64,000 bases of DNA from Phytohabitans kaempferiae (GCF_042433955.1 NZ_JBHLUH010000061.1:186001-250000), one strand, 5' to 3'; numbered from the stretch's first letter, positions 48,964-57,992 are shown. The notes: generated by a model from the letters alone, not told the origin. Translations and numbers: made by a program.

Positions 48964-50020
48964 ATGAGAGCGATCTTCGCTGCCCTTTCCGCCCTGCTCC
49001 TCGCCGTCTCCGCCGCGCCCGCGCAGGCGTCCGGCCGCCCCGGCGCGTACTCGTGGAAGCTCGCCGACACCGGCGTCACCGCCCGGCTGCGCGGCCTCGA
49101 CGTGGTAAAACGCGACGGTGGCGTGGGCCAGCGGCTCGGCCGGCGCCGTGCTGCGCACCGTCGATGGTGGACGGACCTGGCGGCAGGTCGGTCCGCCGGG
49201 CACGGCCGAGCTCCAGTTCCGGGACATCGAGGCGTCCGGGGCCGACCGGGCGGTCGCGCTCTCCATCGGCGAGGGCGAGGCGTCCCGTGTTTACGTGACG
49301 AGCGACGGCGGTCGCAGTTGGACCGAGACGTTCCGCAACGGCGACCCGCGCGCGTTCTACGACTGCCTCGCCTTCTTCGACCAACGCCGTGGCCTCGCCC
49401 TCTCCGACCCGGTCGACGGGCGCTTCCGGATCGCGTCCACGGTGGACGGTGGCCGCTCGTGGCGCGTGCTCCCCGCCGACCGGATGCCGGAGGCGCTGGC
49501 CGGCGAGTTCGCGTTCGCGGCGAGCGGCACCTGCCTGGTGACGGCCGGCGCGGGGCCGTGGGCGTGGTTCGCGACCGGGGGAGGCGCGAGCGCGCGGGTC
49601 TTCGCCTCGTCCGACCACGGCCGGAGCTGGAAGGTCATCGACTCACCGGTACCGAGCGGCGCCTCGGCCGGCATCTACTCGCTCGCCTTCCGCGACCCAT
49701 GGCACGGCATCGCGGTCGGCGGTGACTTCGCGGCGCCCACCCCCGCGCCCGACGGCGCCGCCACGACTCGCGACGGCGGGCGTACCTGGCAGGTCGCGCG
49801 CACGCTCCCCGGCGAGTACCGCTCCGGCGCCGCGTGGCTGCCCCGGTCGCGGCAGGCGGCGGTCGCGGTCGGCCCGACCGGCAGCGACGTCTCGCGGGAC
49901 GGCGGCCGCACGTGGACGCGCTTCGACACGGGCAGCTTCGACGCGGTGGACTGCGCGCCCGACGGCACCTGCTGGGCGTCGGGGGAGCAGGGGCGGCTGG
50001 CCAGGTTGCACCGCCCTTGA
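48964..50020 (+). pseudogene. Secreted BNR-repeat (oxidoreductase/photosystem-assembly-like) protein, frameshifted
   Basis: The N-terminal part (MRAIFAALSALLLAVSAAPA, signal peptide, then YSWKLADTGVTARLRGLDVV) is in one frame to about 49107, and the rest (AWASGSAGAVLRTVDGGRTW onward) in the next. Removing one A from the AAAA run at 49107-49110 restores DVVNATVAWASGSAG and a continuous protein of about 351 residues with five BNR/Asp-box motifs (VDGGRTWRQ, SDGGRSWTE, VDGGRSWRV, DHGRSWKV, RDGGRTWQV). It is either a recent mutation or a sequencing error. The family is often called oxidoreductase but has a sialidase/YCF48-like propeller; the function is unknown. Confidence 0.8.
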
Positions 50021-50080
50021 GCGGGCGTGGCGGCGCCCTCCCGTCGTGCCCCGGGGCGCTCTCCGCGTAGCAGCGTGCGC

Positions 50081-50232
50081 CGGTTCGGCTGCTTCGTCCG
50101 GGCCGGGCCGTTGGGCGTGGGCTGGTTCGTGGTGTTCATCGGGTCGAGCTGGGGTTTGTGCGGGGCGGGCACTTGGGCGTGGGCTGGTTTGTGGTGTTGG
50201 TCGGGTCGGGCTGTTTCGTGCGGGGCGGCTCG
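50081..50232 (+). repeat. Repeat of about 61 bp, 2.5 units
   Basis: TTGGGCGTGGGCTGGTTCGT (50111) recurs as TTGGGCGTGGGCTGGTTTGT (50173), and the G-rich halves before and after (near 50081, 50140 and 50201) are also alike. It fills the gap between the BNR protein and the redoxin gene and is not coding. Confidence 0.7.
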
Positions 50233-50262
50233 GCCGCCCCGCACGCTCGTTTCCGGGAGGGG

Positions 50263-50841
50263 CTACACGAAGCTGACGGGCTCCGGCTCGTTGCCGGGCC
50301 GCCACTTGATCCCGCAGCCGAGGCTCGGCACGTGCGGCTCGGGCACGGCCTCGCCGCGCAGGACGGCGTCTGCGGCGGCGCGCAGCAGGTCGCCGGTCAC
50401 CGGCACGTCGTTCTTCGGGCGGGCCTCGTCGAAGGCGCCCCGGTAGACCAGCCGCCGCTGCCCGTCGTAGAGGAAGAAGTCGGGGGTGCAGGCGGCGCCG
50501 TAAGCCTTCGCCACCTCCTGCGAGGTGTCCACCAGGTACGGGAACGTGAACCCGGCCCGCTCCACCTGCCCGGCCAGCCCCGGCACGTCGTCGTCCGGGT
50601 AGTTCTCCACGTCGTTGCTGGAGATGGCGATCGTGGCGAGCCCTTTGTCGGCGTACTCGGCGGCGAACGCACCGAACGCCGACTCGACGTGCCGCACGTA
50701 CGGGCAGTGGTTGCTGAGGAAGACGACGAGCAGCGCGGGTGCGGACACGTCGGCGAGCTTCACCTCGGGCCCGGCCACCGACGGCAGCGCGAAGTCTGGC
50801 GCGGGCGTGCCCAGCGGCACGAGAAACGACGAAACGGCCAT
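50263..50841 (-). CDS. Thioredoxin-fold redoxin (AhpC/TSA-like)
   Basis: A 192-residue thioredoxin-like protein: MAVSSFLVPLGTPAPDFALP, VSAPALLVVFLSNHCPYVRHVE with one active-site Cys (CPYV, not CxxC), DTSQEVAKAYGAACTPDFFLYD and a late SLGCGIKWRPG. This matches the actinobacterial thioredoxin family protein with a CPY motif, probably a thiol peroxidase or thiol-sensing protein. The ATG at 50841 fits the family N-terminus; an in-frame upstream extension through the minisatellite is rejected. Confidence 0.88.
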   Translation of the reverse strand: MAVSSFLVPLGTPAPDFALPSVAGPEVKLADVSAPALLVVFLSNHCPYVRHVESAFGAFAAEYADKGLATIAISSNDVENYPDDDVPGLAGQVERAGFTFPYLVDTSQEVAKAYGAACTPDFFLYDGQRRLVYRGAFDEARPKNDVPVTGDLLRAAADAVLRGEAVPEPHVPSLGCGIKWRPGNEPEPVSFV

Positions 50842-51158
50842 GCGGCACAGCCTATCGGGGCGCGCTGTCGGGCAGCCGCTAGGCCAGGTCATCGCGCCCG
50901 TGGGAGGTGGTCGCGCGGGCTGTGGGCGGCGCGGCGCTGTGGGCGGGCGTGGAGTTGTGGGCGGCGCGGCGCTGTGGGCGGGCGTGAAGCTGTGGGCGGT
51001 GCGGCGCTGTGGGCGGTGCGGGGCTGGCGGCGGTGCGGCGCTGTGGGCGGGCGTGGAGTTGTGGGCGGCGCGGAGTTGGAGGCGGCGTGGGCCTGTGGGC
51101 GGGCGTGGAGCTGTGGGCGGTGCGGCGCTGTGGGCGGTGCGGGGCTGGAGGCGGCGCG
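50842..51158. other. 317-bp spacer, mainly a minisatellite
   Basis: Apart from about 75 bp next to the redoxin start, the whole spacer is the 17-18-bp tandem array at 50919-51158. No gene or clear promoter is visible. Confidence 0.7.
50919..51158 (+). repeat. Minisatellite: about 14 units of 17-18 bp
   Basis: Units of the type GCTGTGGGCGGTGCGGC and GCTGTGGGCGGGCGTGGA follow each other about 14 times without spacers, ending at the stop codon of the LuxR gene. Variants alternate (for example two consecutive GCTGTGGGCGGTGCGG units occur twice), showing higher-order duplication. Confidence 0.85.
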
Positions 51159-51815
51159 TCAACCGCCCGGGCGGATCAGGCCCGTCTCGTAGGCCAGGAT
51201 GACCGCCTGGACGCGATCGCGCAGGTCGAGCTTGGCCAGTATCCGCTTGACGTGGGTCTTCACGGTCGACTCCTCGACGACCAGTGACTGCGCGATCTCG
51301 GCGTTGGAGAGCCCTCGCGCGACCAGCTCCAGCACGTCACGCTCGCGCGGGGTCAGGTCACGCAGCCGGCGGCTCCCGGCCGGGTCGGGCTGCGGCATCC
51401 GGGCCATGCGGTCGATCACGGTGCGGGTGACCGACGGAGACAGCAGCGCCTCGCCGCCCGCGATGGTGTGGATGGCCTCGATGAGCTGCTCGGGCCGGGC
51501 GCGCTTGAGCAGGAACCCCGATGCCCCCGCGCTCAACGCCCCGAACACGTAGTCGTCATCCTCGAACGTCGTCAACATCAGGATCCGCGTCGCCGGCGCG
51601 GCCGTGATCAGCTCCCGCGTCGCGGCGATCCCGTCGAGGCGGGGCATGCGCACGTCCATCAGCACGACGGCGGGGGAGAGCCGCCGGACCGCGTCGACGG
51701 CGGCCCGCCCGTCGTCCGCCTCGCCGACCACGTCGATGGACTCGTCGCTGGAGAGGACCGCCCGCAGCCCCGCCCGCATCAGGTCGTCGTCATCCACGAC
51801 CAGCACGCGGATCAC
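51159..51815 (-). CDS. NarL/LuxR-type response regulator
   Basis: A 218-residue two-component regulator: receiver 1-120 (VLVVDDDDLMR, phospho-Asp in VVLMDVRMPRLDG, TTFEDDDYV, LLKRARPEQL) and LuxR helix-turn-helix 150-210 (LTPRERDVLELVARGLSNAEIA split, STVKTHVKRILAKL). It lies downstream of the histidine kinase on the same strand with a 217-bp gap, which is wide for a pair. The nearby MMPL transporter, divergent from the kinase, is a likely target. Confidence 0.92.
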   Translation of the reverse strand: MIRVLVVDDDDLMRAGLRAVLSSDESIDVVGEADDGRAAVDAVRRLSPAVVLMDVRMPRLDGIAATRELITAAPATRILMLTTFEDDDYVFGALSAGASGFLLKRARPEQLIEAIHTIAGGEALLSPSVTRTVIDRMARMPQPDPAGSRRLRDLTPRERDVLELVARGLSNAEIAQSLVVEESTVKTHVKRILAKLDLRDRVQAVILAYETGLIRPGG

Positions 51816-52032
51816 GGCCGGCCCTCGGCTTCAGGAGCTAGCCGCCGTGGCCGCGGGCGACCTGCCGCCTCTGGCGCCGATCGCGGCCGTGTCTCGGACG
51901 CTGCCCCGGTCGCGAGCCACCTGGCGGCAGGTGCTGGCGCCGGCGGCGGGCCGTGTGGTCGGGCCGGAGTGCGCGGCGGGCGCCCGCCTGCGGGCGCGGT
52001 CGTGGAGCGCGTGCGGCGGGTCTGAGCTGGGG

Positions 52033-53193
52033 TCATGCGGGCTGGCCGTGTGGCAGGTGGGCGTGCAGGCGGAAGGTGCCGTGCTCGGCCGCGGCGTCGA
52101 GCGTCCCGCCGAGCAGCGTGGCACGCTCCCGCATCCCGACGATCCCGTGGCCGCCGCCAATGGACCGGACGGTGGCGGCCGGGTTGGTCACTGTGATGTC
52201 GACCGCGTCCCGCGCGAACAGCACCGCCACGTCGGCGCTGCCCTGCCCGTGCCGCGCCGCGTTGGTCAGCGCCTCCTGCAGGATCCTGTATGCCGCCCAC
52301 GCGACGCCGTGCGGCAGTGCCCGTACCGGCGCCGGGATCTCGGCCGCGATCGAGAGGCCGCCGGCCCGGTGCCGCTCGACGAGATCGGCCAGCGCGGAGG
52401 GATCTGCCGGGGCGGGCGGGACTGGCCCGTCGTCGCGCAGTGCGCGCACCAGCCGGTCGATCTCGCCGATCGTGCCGCGTGCCACGTCTTCGATCGCGGT
52501 GATCGCGCGGCGGGAGCCCTCCGGGTCGCGCTCGTGCAGCAGCCGGGCGGCGCCCGCCTGGACCAGGATCACGTTGATCGCGTGGCCGGCGGAGTCGTGC
52601 AGCTCGCGGGCGATCCGCGTGCGCTCCTCGGCGACCGCCAGCCGCCGCTCCCGCTCCGCCTCGCGACCGGCGCGGCGGGCCTGCTCCTCCAACTCGTCGA
52701 TCCGCTCGCGGCGCATCCGCGCCCGGTCGCCGGCCAGCCACAGCGTCGCCGCGACCAGCGCGACCCCCAGCAGCTCCGGCACCAGGATCGCCCCCACGTC
52801 CGCGCCGCGCACCAGGTATGCCAGCCCCAGCACCGGCGCGAACGCGAGCGCGACCTGCATGGCCAGCCGCCGGCGCCAGGGGCGGGGGGCGCCGCCGTAG
52901 GCCATCCCGAGCGTGAAGATGGCGATGCCCGGGCCGAGCGGCAGGTCGAACCCGTAGCCGAGCCAATAGAGCAAGCCGCTGGCCGCGAAGGTCACCAGGC
53001 ACACCGTCATCGGCGCCTGCCTGCGGGCCGCGAGCGGTAGGGCGGTCACCGCGGTGAGCAGCACCCCGAGGGCGTCGAGGTGGCGGACGCTCGCGTCGGG
53101 AGTGCCGAGCCCGTCGGCCGCGAGCACGCCGAGCGACAGGGCCAGCGCCAGCACGGCGATGCCCAGGTCGACGGTGGTACTTCGGCGGTTCAC
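52033..53193 (-). CDS. Sensor histidine kinase (HisKA_3 / NarX-like)
   Basis: A 386-residue kinase with five or six membrane helices in residues 1-155, a coiled coil (RMRRERIDELEEQARRAGRE, about 158-185), a HisKA_3 dimerisation domain with phospho-His in IARELHDSAGHAINVILVQ, and an HATPase domain (YRILQEALTNAARHGQG N box, GGGHGIVGMRERA G box). It phosphorylates the LuxR regulator next to it. The large membrane sensor without extracellular domain resembles DesK-like and antibiotic-sensing kinases. The ATG at 53193 is divergent from the MMPL transporter. Confidence 0.92.
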   Translation of the reverse strand: MNRRSTTVDLGIAVLALALSLGVLAADGLGTPDASVRHLDALGVLLTAVTALPLAARRQAPMTVCLVTFAASGLLYWLGYGFDLPLGPGIAIFTLGMAYGGAPRPWRRRLAMQVALAFAPVLGLAYLVRGADVGAILVPELLGVALVAATLWLAGDRARMRRERIDELEEQARRAGREAERERRLAVAEERTRIARELHDSAGHAINVILVQAGAARLLHERDPEGSRRAITAIEDVARGTIGEIDRLVRALRDDGPVPPAPADPSALADLVERHRAGGLSIAAEIPAPVRALPHGVAWAAYRILQEALTNAARHGQGSADVAVLFARDAVDITVTNPAATVRSIGGGHGIVGMRERATLLGGTLDAAAEHGTFRLHAHLPHGQPA

Positions 53194-53327
53194 GTCCTGA
53201 GCCTAGGCCAGCGGAGGCCCGTACCGGATCGCCCTGCGGAGGCACGCCGCGTACCCCCACGGGGGGACGACCGGTTCGCCCCGTGGCGCGATGCGGTGAA
53301 GTGGTCGCCGTTCATAGCCTGACCCGC

Positions 53328-55520
53328 ATGTCCGTTTCGGCCCCGTCCCGCCCCACCACGCACACATCCCGGTTGGCCCGCCTCGCCGGCTGGGCACAGC
53401 GGCACCGGTGGTGGGCCCTCGCCCTGTGGGTGCTCGTCCTCGCCGCGCTCACGGTCGCCTCCCAGGCGGTCGGCAGCACCTACCACAACGACTTCTCGCT
53501 GCCCGGCACCGAGTCGCAGCGGGCGGTCGACGCGCTCCGCCAGCACGCCCCGGTCCGCGCCGGCGACACGGTCCAGATTGTCGTCCAGGACCCCGGCGGC
53601 GTGAGTGCGCCGGCCGCGCGCGAGCGGGTCGAGGCGATGCTCGACGAGGTGCGTACGCTGCCGCACGTCGCCGACGTCCAGAGCCCGTTCGCCGGGCAGG
53701 GTGCGGTGGCCGCGGACGGCACGATCGCGTACGCCACGGTCACGCTCGACGGCCAGGCGCAGGACGTGCCGACCGACGACGTTCGCACGATCATCGACAC
53801 GGCCCAGGCGGCCGAGGGCGGTGGCCTGCGGGTCGAGCTGGGCGGCGACGCGGTCCGGGGCGCCGAGGAGAGCGAGGGCGGCGCCGCCGAGGGCATCGGG
53901 CTGCTCGCCGCGCTGGTCATTCTCGTGCTTCTGTTCGGCTCGCTGCTGGCCGCCAGCCTGCCGATCGTGATCGCGGTCTTCGCGGTCGGCAGCTCGATCG
54001 GGCTGGTCGTGCTCGCGTCGCACCTGGCGACCATCGCCGAGTTCACCCCGCCACTGATGATCCTCGTCGGGCTGGGCGTGGGCATCGACTACGCGCTGCT
54101 GGTCTTCTCCCGATACCGCGCGGAGCTGATCGCCGGCCTGGAGCGCGGTGGGCCAGCCGGCGACGCCGAGGGCAGCGACCCCGCCGGTGTCGGCCGCTCG
54201 GCGGCTGCCCGCATCGCGCTCGACACGGCGGGGCGCACCGTCTTCTTCGCCGGCTGCACCGTGATCATCGCGCTGATGGGCCTGGTCGCCCTCGGCCTCG
54301 GCTCGCTGCAGGGCGTGGCGGTGGCCCTCGCGGTGACCGTGCTCGTCACCATGGTCTCCTCGCTGACGCTGCTGCCGGCACTCCTGGCGATCTTCGGGCG
54401 CCGCATCGAGCGGGGCGTGCGGCGCCGTGCCGGCCGTGCCCGTGGCCCCGAGGGAGACCGCTGGCGCCGCTGGGCCGCCGCCGTGCAGCGCCGCCCCTGG
54501 GCCGCGGCTCTCGTGTCGGTCGCGGCGCTGCTCGCCATCACGGCACCGGCGTTCGGCATCCGGTTCGGGTTCGCCGACGCCGGTAACGACGCGCCGTCCA
54601 CGACCAGCCGCCAGGCGTACGACCTGCTGGCCGAGGGCTTCGGTCCGGGCTTCAACGGCCCGCTCGTGGTGGTCGTCGAGGGCAATCCTGGTGCGGCGGC
54701 GCCCGCGGCCGGCACGCTCGACGATGTGCCCGGTGTGGCCGCCACCGTGGCGCCACCACCGTCCGGCGACGTCGCCACGATCATCGTCTTCCCCTCGTCG
54801 GCTCCCCAGGACGCGGAGACCCACGACCTGGTGCAGCGGCTGCGCGAGGAGGTGCTGCCCCCGCTCTCCCGCGACACCGGCGCGACCTTCCTGGTAGGGG
54901 GCAGCGTGGCCGCGGCCGAAGACTTCGCCGACGCGGTGGCGGGTCGGCTGCCTCTCTTCGTGGCGGTCGTGGTCGGGCTCTCCGCGCTGCTGCTGATGGC
55001 GGTCTTCCGCTCGCTGCTCATTCCGGTCAAAGCCGCGGTCCTCAACCTGCTCAGCGTCGGCGCCTCTTTGGGAGTGATCACGCTCGTCTTCCAGCACGGC
55101 CTGTTCGGCGTCCAGCCCGGCCCCATCGAGTCGTACGTGCCCGTCATGATCTTCGCGATCGTGTTCGGACTCTCGATGGACTACGAGGTGTTCCTGCTCT
55201 CTCGCATGCACGAGGAGTGGGAGCGGCACCGTGACGCCCCCGCCGCCGTGCGCGAGGGCCTGGCGACGACAGGCCGTGTGGTGACCGCGGCGGCGGCCAT
55301 CATGGTGGTGGTCTTCGGTGCGTTCCTGCTGAGCCCGGACCGGATGCTCCAGCAGTTCGGCCTCGGGCTGGCGGTCGCGGTCCTCCTCGACGCCGTGGTG
55401 ATCCGCTGCCTGGTCCTACCGGCGGTGATGGAGCTGCTCGGCGCCCGCGCGTGGTGGCTGCCCCGCCCGATCGCCCGCGTCCTGCCGAGGCTCGCCATCG
55501 AGCGCCCGACCTCCGACTGA
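53328..55520 (+). CDS. MMPL family (RND-like) transporter
   Basis: A 730-residue transporter with the MMPL two-repeat plan: helix 1 (WWALALWVLVLAALTVASQA), an external loop, five helices (ALVILVLLFGSLLAASLPIV, GVGIDYALLVFSRYRAEL), then the same set repeated (VVVGLSALLLMAVFRSLLIP, VFGLSMDYEVFLLSRMHEEW). The paired GIDYALL and SMDYEVF motifs carry the proton-relay Asp-Tyr residues. MMPL pumps move lipids, polyketides or drugs. ATG 53328 follows a TAGCCT -10 candidate by seven bases, so it may be leaderless. It is probably controlled by the divergent two-component system. Confidence 0.92.
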   Translation: MSVSAPSRPTTHTSRLARLAGWAQRHRWWALALWVLVLAALTVASQAVGSTYHNDFSLPGTESQRAVDALRQHAPVRAGDTVQIVVQDPGGVSAPAARERVEAMLDEVRTLPHVADVQSPFAGQGAVAADGTIAYATVTLDGQAQDVPTDDVRTIIDTAQAAEGGGLRVELGGDAVRGAEESEGGAAEGIGLLAALVILVLLFGSLLAASLPIVIAVFAVGSSIGLVVLASHLATIAEFTPPLMILVGLGVGIDYALLVFSRYRAELIAGLERGGPAGDAEGSDPAGVGRSAAARIALDTAGRTVFFAGCTVIIALMGLVALGLGSLQGVAVALAVTVLVTMVSSLTLLPALLAIFGRRIERGVRRRAGRARGPEGDRWRRWAAAVQRRPWAAALVSVAALLAITAPAFGIRFGFADAGNDAPSTTSRQAYDLLAEGFGPGFNGPLVVVVEGNPGAAAPAAGTLDDVPGVAATVAPPPSGDVATIIVFPSSAPQDAETHDLVQRLREEVLPPLSRDTGATFLVGGSVAAAEDFADAVAGRLPLFVAVVVGLSALLLMAVFRSLLIPVKAAVLNLLSVGASLGVITLVFQHGLFGVQPGPIESYVPVMIFAIVFGLSMDYEVFLLSRMHEEWERHRDAPAAVREGLATTGRVVTAAAAIMVVVFGAFLLSPDRMLQQFGLGLAVAVLLDAVVIRCLVLPAVMELLGARAWWLPRPIARVLPRLAIERPTSD

Positions 55521-55557
55521 CCCGCACCGAGCGGGCACGCTGCCCACTCCAGCGGCA

Positions 55558-55640
55558 GGCTACGCCCGCGGGCCAGGCTACGCCCGCGGGCCAGGCCTGC
55601 GGCGCAGGCCCGGCTTCGAGCGGCAGGCCCGGCTTCGAGC
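55558..55640 (+). repeat. Two short tandem repeats
   Basis: GGCTACGCCCGCGGGCCA occurs at 55558-55575 and 55576-55593. GCAGGCCCGGCTTCGAGC follows twice, near 55604 and 55623, with a palindromic GGCCTGCGGCGCAGGCC between. They fill the gap after the MMPL gene. Confidence 0.8.
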
Positions 55641-55716
55641 GACACGCGAAGTGGCGCCGACCGCGCGCAACCACCGCGAGGAGAGAGCCGTAACCGGGAG
55701 AGGCCATAATGGACGG

Positions 55717-55989
55717 ATGCTGAGGTGGGAGTACGCCTTGTTGGTCCGCCGCCGTGAGGCGTCCGGGCCTTCTGAGTGGCGCCTGTCGTATACCTGGTAC
55801 TCGCCGGATGGCACGAGGCAGGATGTGTCCGCTCTCGGTGACACCGCGATCTCGCACCTCAACCGGGCCGGGGACCGTGGCTGGGAGCTGGTGTCGACCG
55901 AGGAGGATGTCAACAACCTCGAAGGCACCACCGAGGTTCATCGCTACTACCTGAAGCGTCCGATACCCAACGCCGACCCCAACCTCTAG
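55717..55989 (+). CDS. DUF4177-like small protein
   Basis: A 90-residue protein starting MLRWEYALLVRR at ATG 55717, behind GGGAGAGG. The second half has the conserved GDRGWELVSTEED pattern and the end HRYYLKRPI of DUF4177-type proteins, small alpha-beta proteins of unknown role. No membrane segment is visible. A hairpin terminator follows. Confidence 0.75.
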   Translation: MLRWEYALLVRRREASGPSEWRLSYTWYSPDGTRQDVSALGDTAISHLNRAGDRGWELVSTEEDVNNLEGTTEVHRYYLKRPIPNADPNL

Positions 55990-56500
55990 TCGCGTCGTGC
56001 ACCAACGGCCGAGCGCCGCTGGTGCACGCGGCCTGGCGAAGGTCGCGGCGCCCAGCCCTCGCTGGGAGAGCCCACACGGCATCGCTCCACCGACGGGTCC
56101 GCCGGGCAGGATCTGGCCAGACGGTCCCGGCCAGACGCATCGGACTCCGCTCACCTGGTGCCGGTGCCGATTCCGGGGCGCCGAGCTGGCCGGCCGTGGC
56201 GCCAGCCAGACGAGCCAGCCCGGCCAGGCGTCGGCCCAGGCGGACGCTCGCACGCGAAGCGTCGCTCCACGCTCCGTCCCGGGGTGCGCGGAAGGCCACC
56301 TTGCGCGGACGGCGCCTCTGCCGACGGGCGCCATGCGTGGACGGGCGCCTTGCGGCCGGTTACATACGCGTGCGGCCGGGAACCCGCTTCCGGTGGTGAC
56401 GCGCCGGTTCTCGTGACCGCCGCCGCCGGGGCGGTTTGGGCGGTGCCAGCGGCGGCCGGGCGGTCCGCCGTTCGTTGGCCTGTCGGAGAGGAGCGATGCG
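55990..56500. other. 511-bp spacer without a gene
   Basis: After a terminator hairpin (55996-56028) the sequence is GC-rich with no convincing frame or known family on either strand. Short degenerate repeats occur around 56100-56230 (GGCCAGACGGTCCCGGCCAG, GCCAGACGAGCCAGC). The promoter of the quinone oxidoreductase gene must lie in the last 100 bp; it has a strong GGAGAGGAG ribosome site. Confidence 0.5.
55996..56028. terminator. Hairpin terminator after the DUF4177-like gene
   Basis: CGTGCACCA / TGGTGCACG, 9 bp, with a 15-nt loop that can itself fold, starting seven bases after the stop codon. Confidence 0.6.
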
Positions 56501-57448
56501 ATGCGCGCGTTTCAGGTCCCGGCTCCCGGTAAGGGCCCCGAGCTGGCGGACCTGCCGGCCCCTGAGCCTGGAGAGGGTCAGGTCCTGGTGCGGGTGAAGG
56601 CCGCGGGCCTCAACGCCATCGACAACTGGATCGTCGCCGGGCAGATGGCCGAGACCATGCGACACGTGTACCCGCTCGTGCTCGGCCGTGACGCCGCCGG
56701 TGTCGTCGAGGCGGTCGGCCCCGGCGACGGCCAGGTCGGGGTGGGCGACGAGGTGATCGGTCACGTGCTGCTCGGGTCGCCGATCCACGACGGTACCCTC
56801 GCCGAGTACGCGGTGCTGCCGACCGAAGCCGTGGCGAGGAAGCCCGAGGGGTTGGACTTCGTCACCGCCGCCGCGCTGCCGCTCGCCGGTGCCGCGGCCA
56901 AGGCAGCCGTCGACGCGGTCGACCCGCGGGCCGGGCACAGGGTACTGGTCGTCGGCGCCAGCGGCGGTGTCGGTTCGTACGTGATCCAGATGCTCGCCGC
57001 GATGGGCGTGACCGTGATGGCCACAGGCAGGGAGAGCGAGACCGAGCGGCTGACCGAACTGGGCGCGGCCAGGATCATCGACTACGGCGCCGCGCCCATC
57101 GCCGACCAGATCCGGGAGGCGTACCCGGAGGGCATCGACGGACTGATCGACGTGCTCGCGTACACCCCGCAGGAACTGCCGTTGGCCGCGGTTGGCGAGG
57201 GCGGCCACGTGGTGAGTCTGCTCGGCGCCGCCGACGAGCAGGCCCTCGCGGCCGTCGGGCTGACGGGGACCAACATCATCGCCAGGCCCACCCGTGATGT
57301 GCTCACGATGCTCGCCGACCAGGTCGTCGCCGGTGGCTTGAAGGTCGACGTGGAGACCGTGCTGCCGCTCGACCGGGCCGCCGACGCCTTCTCGATCCTC
57401 GCCAGCGGCAGGGCCCGCGGCAAGATCGTCGTCCAGGTCAATCCCTGA
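56501..57448 (+). CDS. NADP-dependent quinone oxidoreductase (zeta-crystallin type MDR)
   Basis: A 315-residue medium-chain reductase without zinc ligands: MRAFQVPAPGKGPELADLPAP, NAIDNWIVAGQM, LVLGRDAAGVVEAVGPG, VLVVGASGGVGSYVIQMLAA (nucleotide-binding) and the end RARGKIVVQVNP. It resembles quinone oxidoreductases and enoyl reductases that use NADPH. The physiological substrate is unknown. The ATG at 56501 follows GGAGAGGAGCG; an in-frame reading from 56496 is not possible. Confidence 0.92.
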   Translation: MRAFQVPAPGKGPELADLPAPEPGEGQVLVRVKAAGLNAIDNWIVAGQMAETMRHVYPLVLGRDAAGVVEAVGPGDGQVGVGDEVIGHVLLGSPIHDGTLAEYAVLPTEAVARKPEGLDFVTAAALPLAGAAAKAAVDAVDPRAGHRVLVVGASGGVGSYVIQMLAAMGVTVMATGRESETERLTELGAARIIDYGAAPIADQIREAYPEGIDGLIDVLAYTPQELPLAAVGEGGHVVSLLGAADEQALAAVGLTGTNIIARPTRDVLTMLADQVVAGGLKVDVETVLPLDRAADAFSILASGRARGKIVVQVNP

Positions 57449-57992
57449 CTGCCCGTCCACAGAGGACAGAGTCGCGCCCGGGGCGCGAACCGCGGATCGA
57501 TCCTGTTGAGCCGCTGACGACTCCGCCAGCGGCCAGGCCCCGAGCCGGCGCTCGCTGGAGGTTCCCGCCGACTCCAACGCGGATGTGCCCAGCCGACCCC
57601 GCCGCAGAGGTGCCCCAGCCGCCCCGCGCCCCGCCCTCGGCCACGAGGAGAAGCGGGTCAGAGACGCACCGACCCGCCGCGCGCCGCGCGAAAGTGACGT
57701 CGTGCGCCGCGCAGCGCCGCCTCCGCGCCGCGAAGCGCCGCCTCCGCGCCGCGAAGCGCCGCCTCCGCGCCGCGAAGCGGCACCGACGCCGACCAGTGCC
57801 GCGAAGCGGCACCACCACCGGATCCAACGACACACCGCCGGGACGCGACCCGCGCCGTCAACCCCAGCCAACCATCATCCCGAGGTGAGCAGTGCGCATA
57901 GCCGCGCACCGCCCGGGTATCGCGACGCCCAGCAAGAGCCCCTCGCCGTCCGGGCCGTCCGGGTCGACTTCGGGGGTCTCGCCGAGGGGACG
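57449..57992. other. 544-bp spacer containing a 21-bp repeat array
   Basis: No gene with a recognised family is seen. The 21-bp array at 57702-57780 is in the middle. The end (57900-57990) precedes the small membrane-protein gene and carries a GAGGGG ribosome site. Confidence 0.55.
57702..57780 (+). repeat. 21-bp tandem array, nearly four units
   Basis: CTCCGCGCCGCGAAGCGCCGC is repeated at 57721-57741 and 57742-57762, with a partial unit to 57780 and a diverged one at 57702-57720. The repeat contains CGCCGCGAAGCG-type hairpins. Related GCCGCGAAGCGGCAC occurs at about 57805. Confidence 0.85.

Noticed and set aside
49104..49116. Programmed frameshift in the BNR gene
   Set aside because: A AAAC run alone is weak, there is no stimulatory structure or known precedent in this family, and a simple one-base indel explains it.
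50919..51158. Possible CRISPR array
   Set aside because: Units are adjacent without unique spacers, unit length is 17-18 bp, and no cas gene is near.
50842..51162. N-terminal extension of the redoxin through the minisatellite
   Set aside because: It would add about 100 Pro/Arg/Ala residues encoded by tandem repeats with no family support. The normal redoxin start MAVSSFLVPLG is at 50841.
57702..57780. Possible CRISPR array or coding repeat
   Set aside because: No spacers; the frame has no start, ribosome site or known family.
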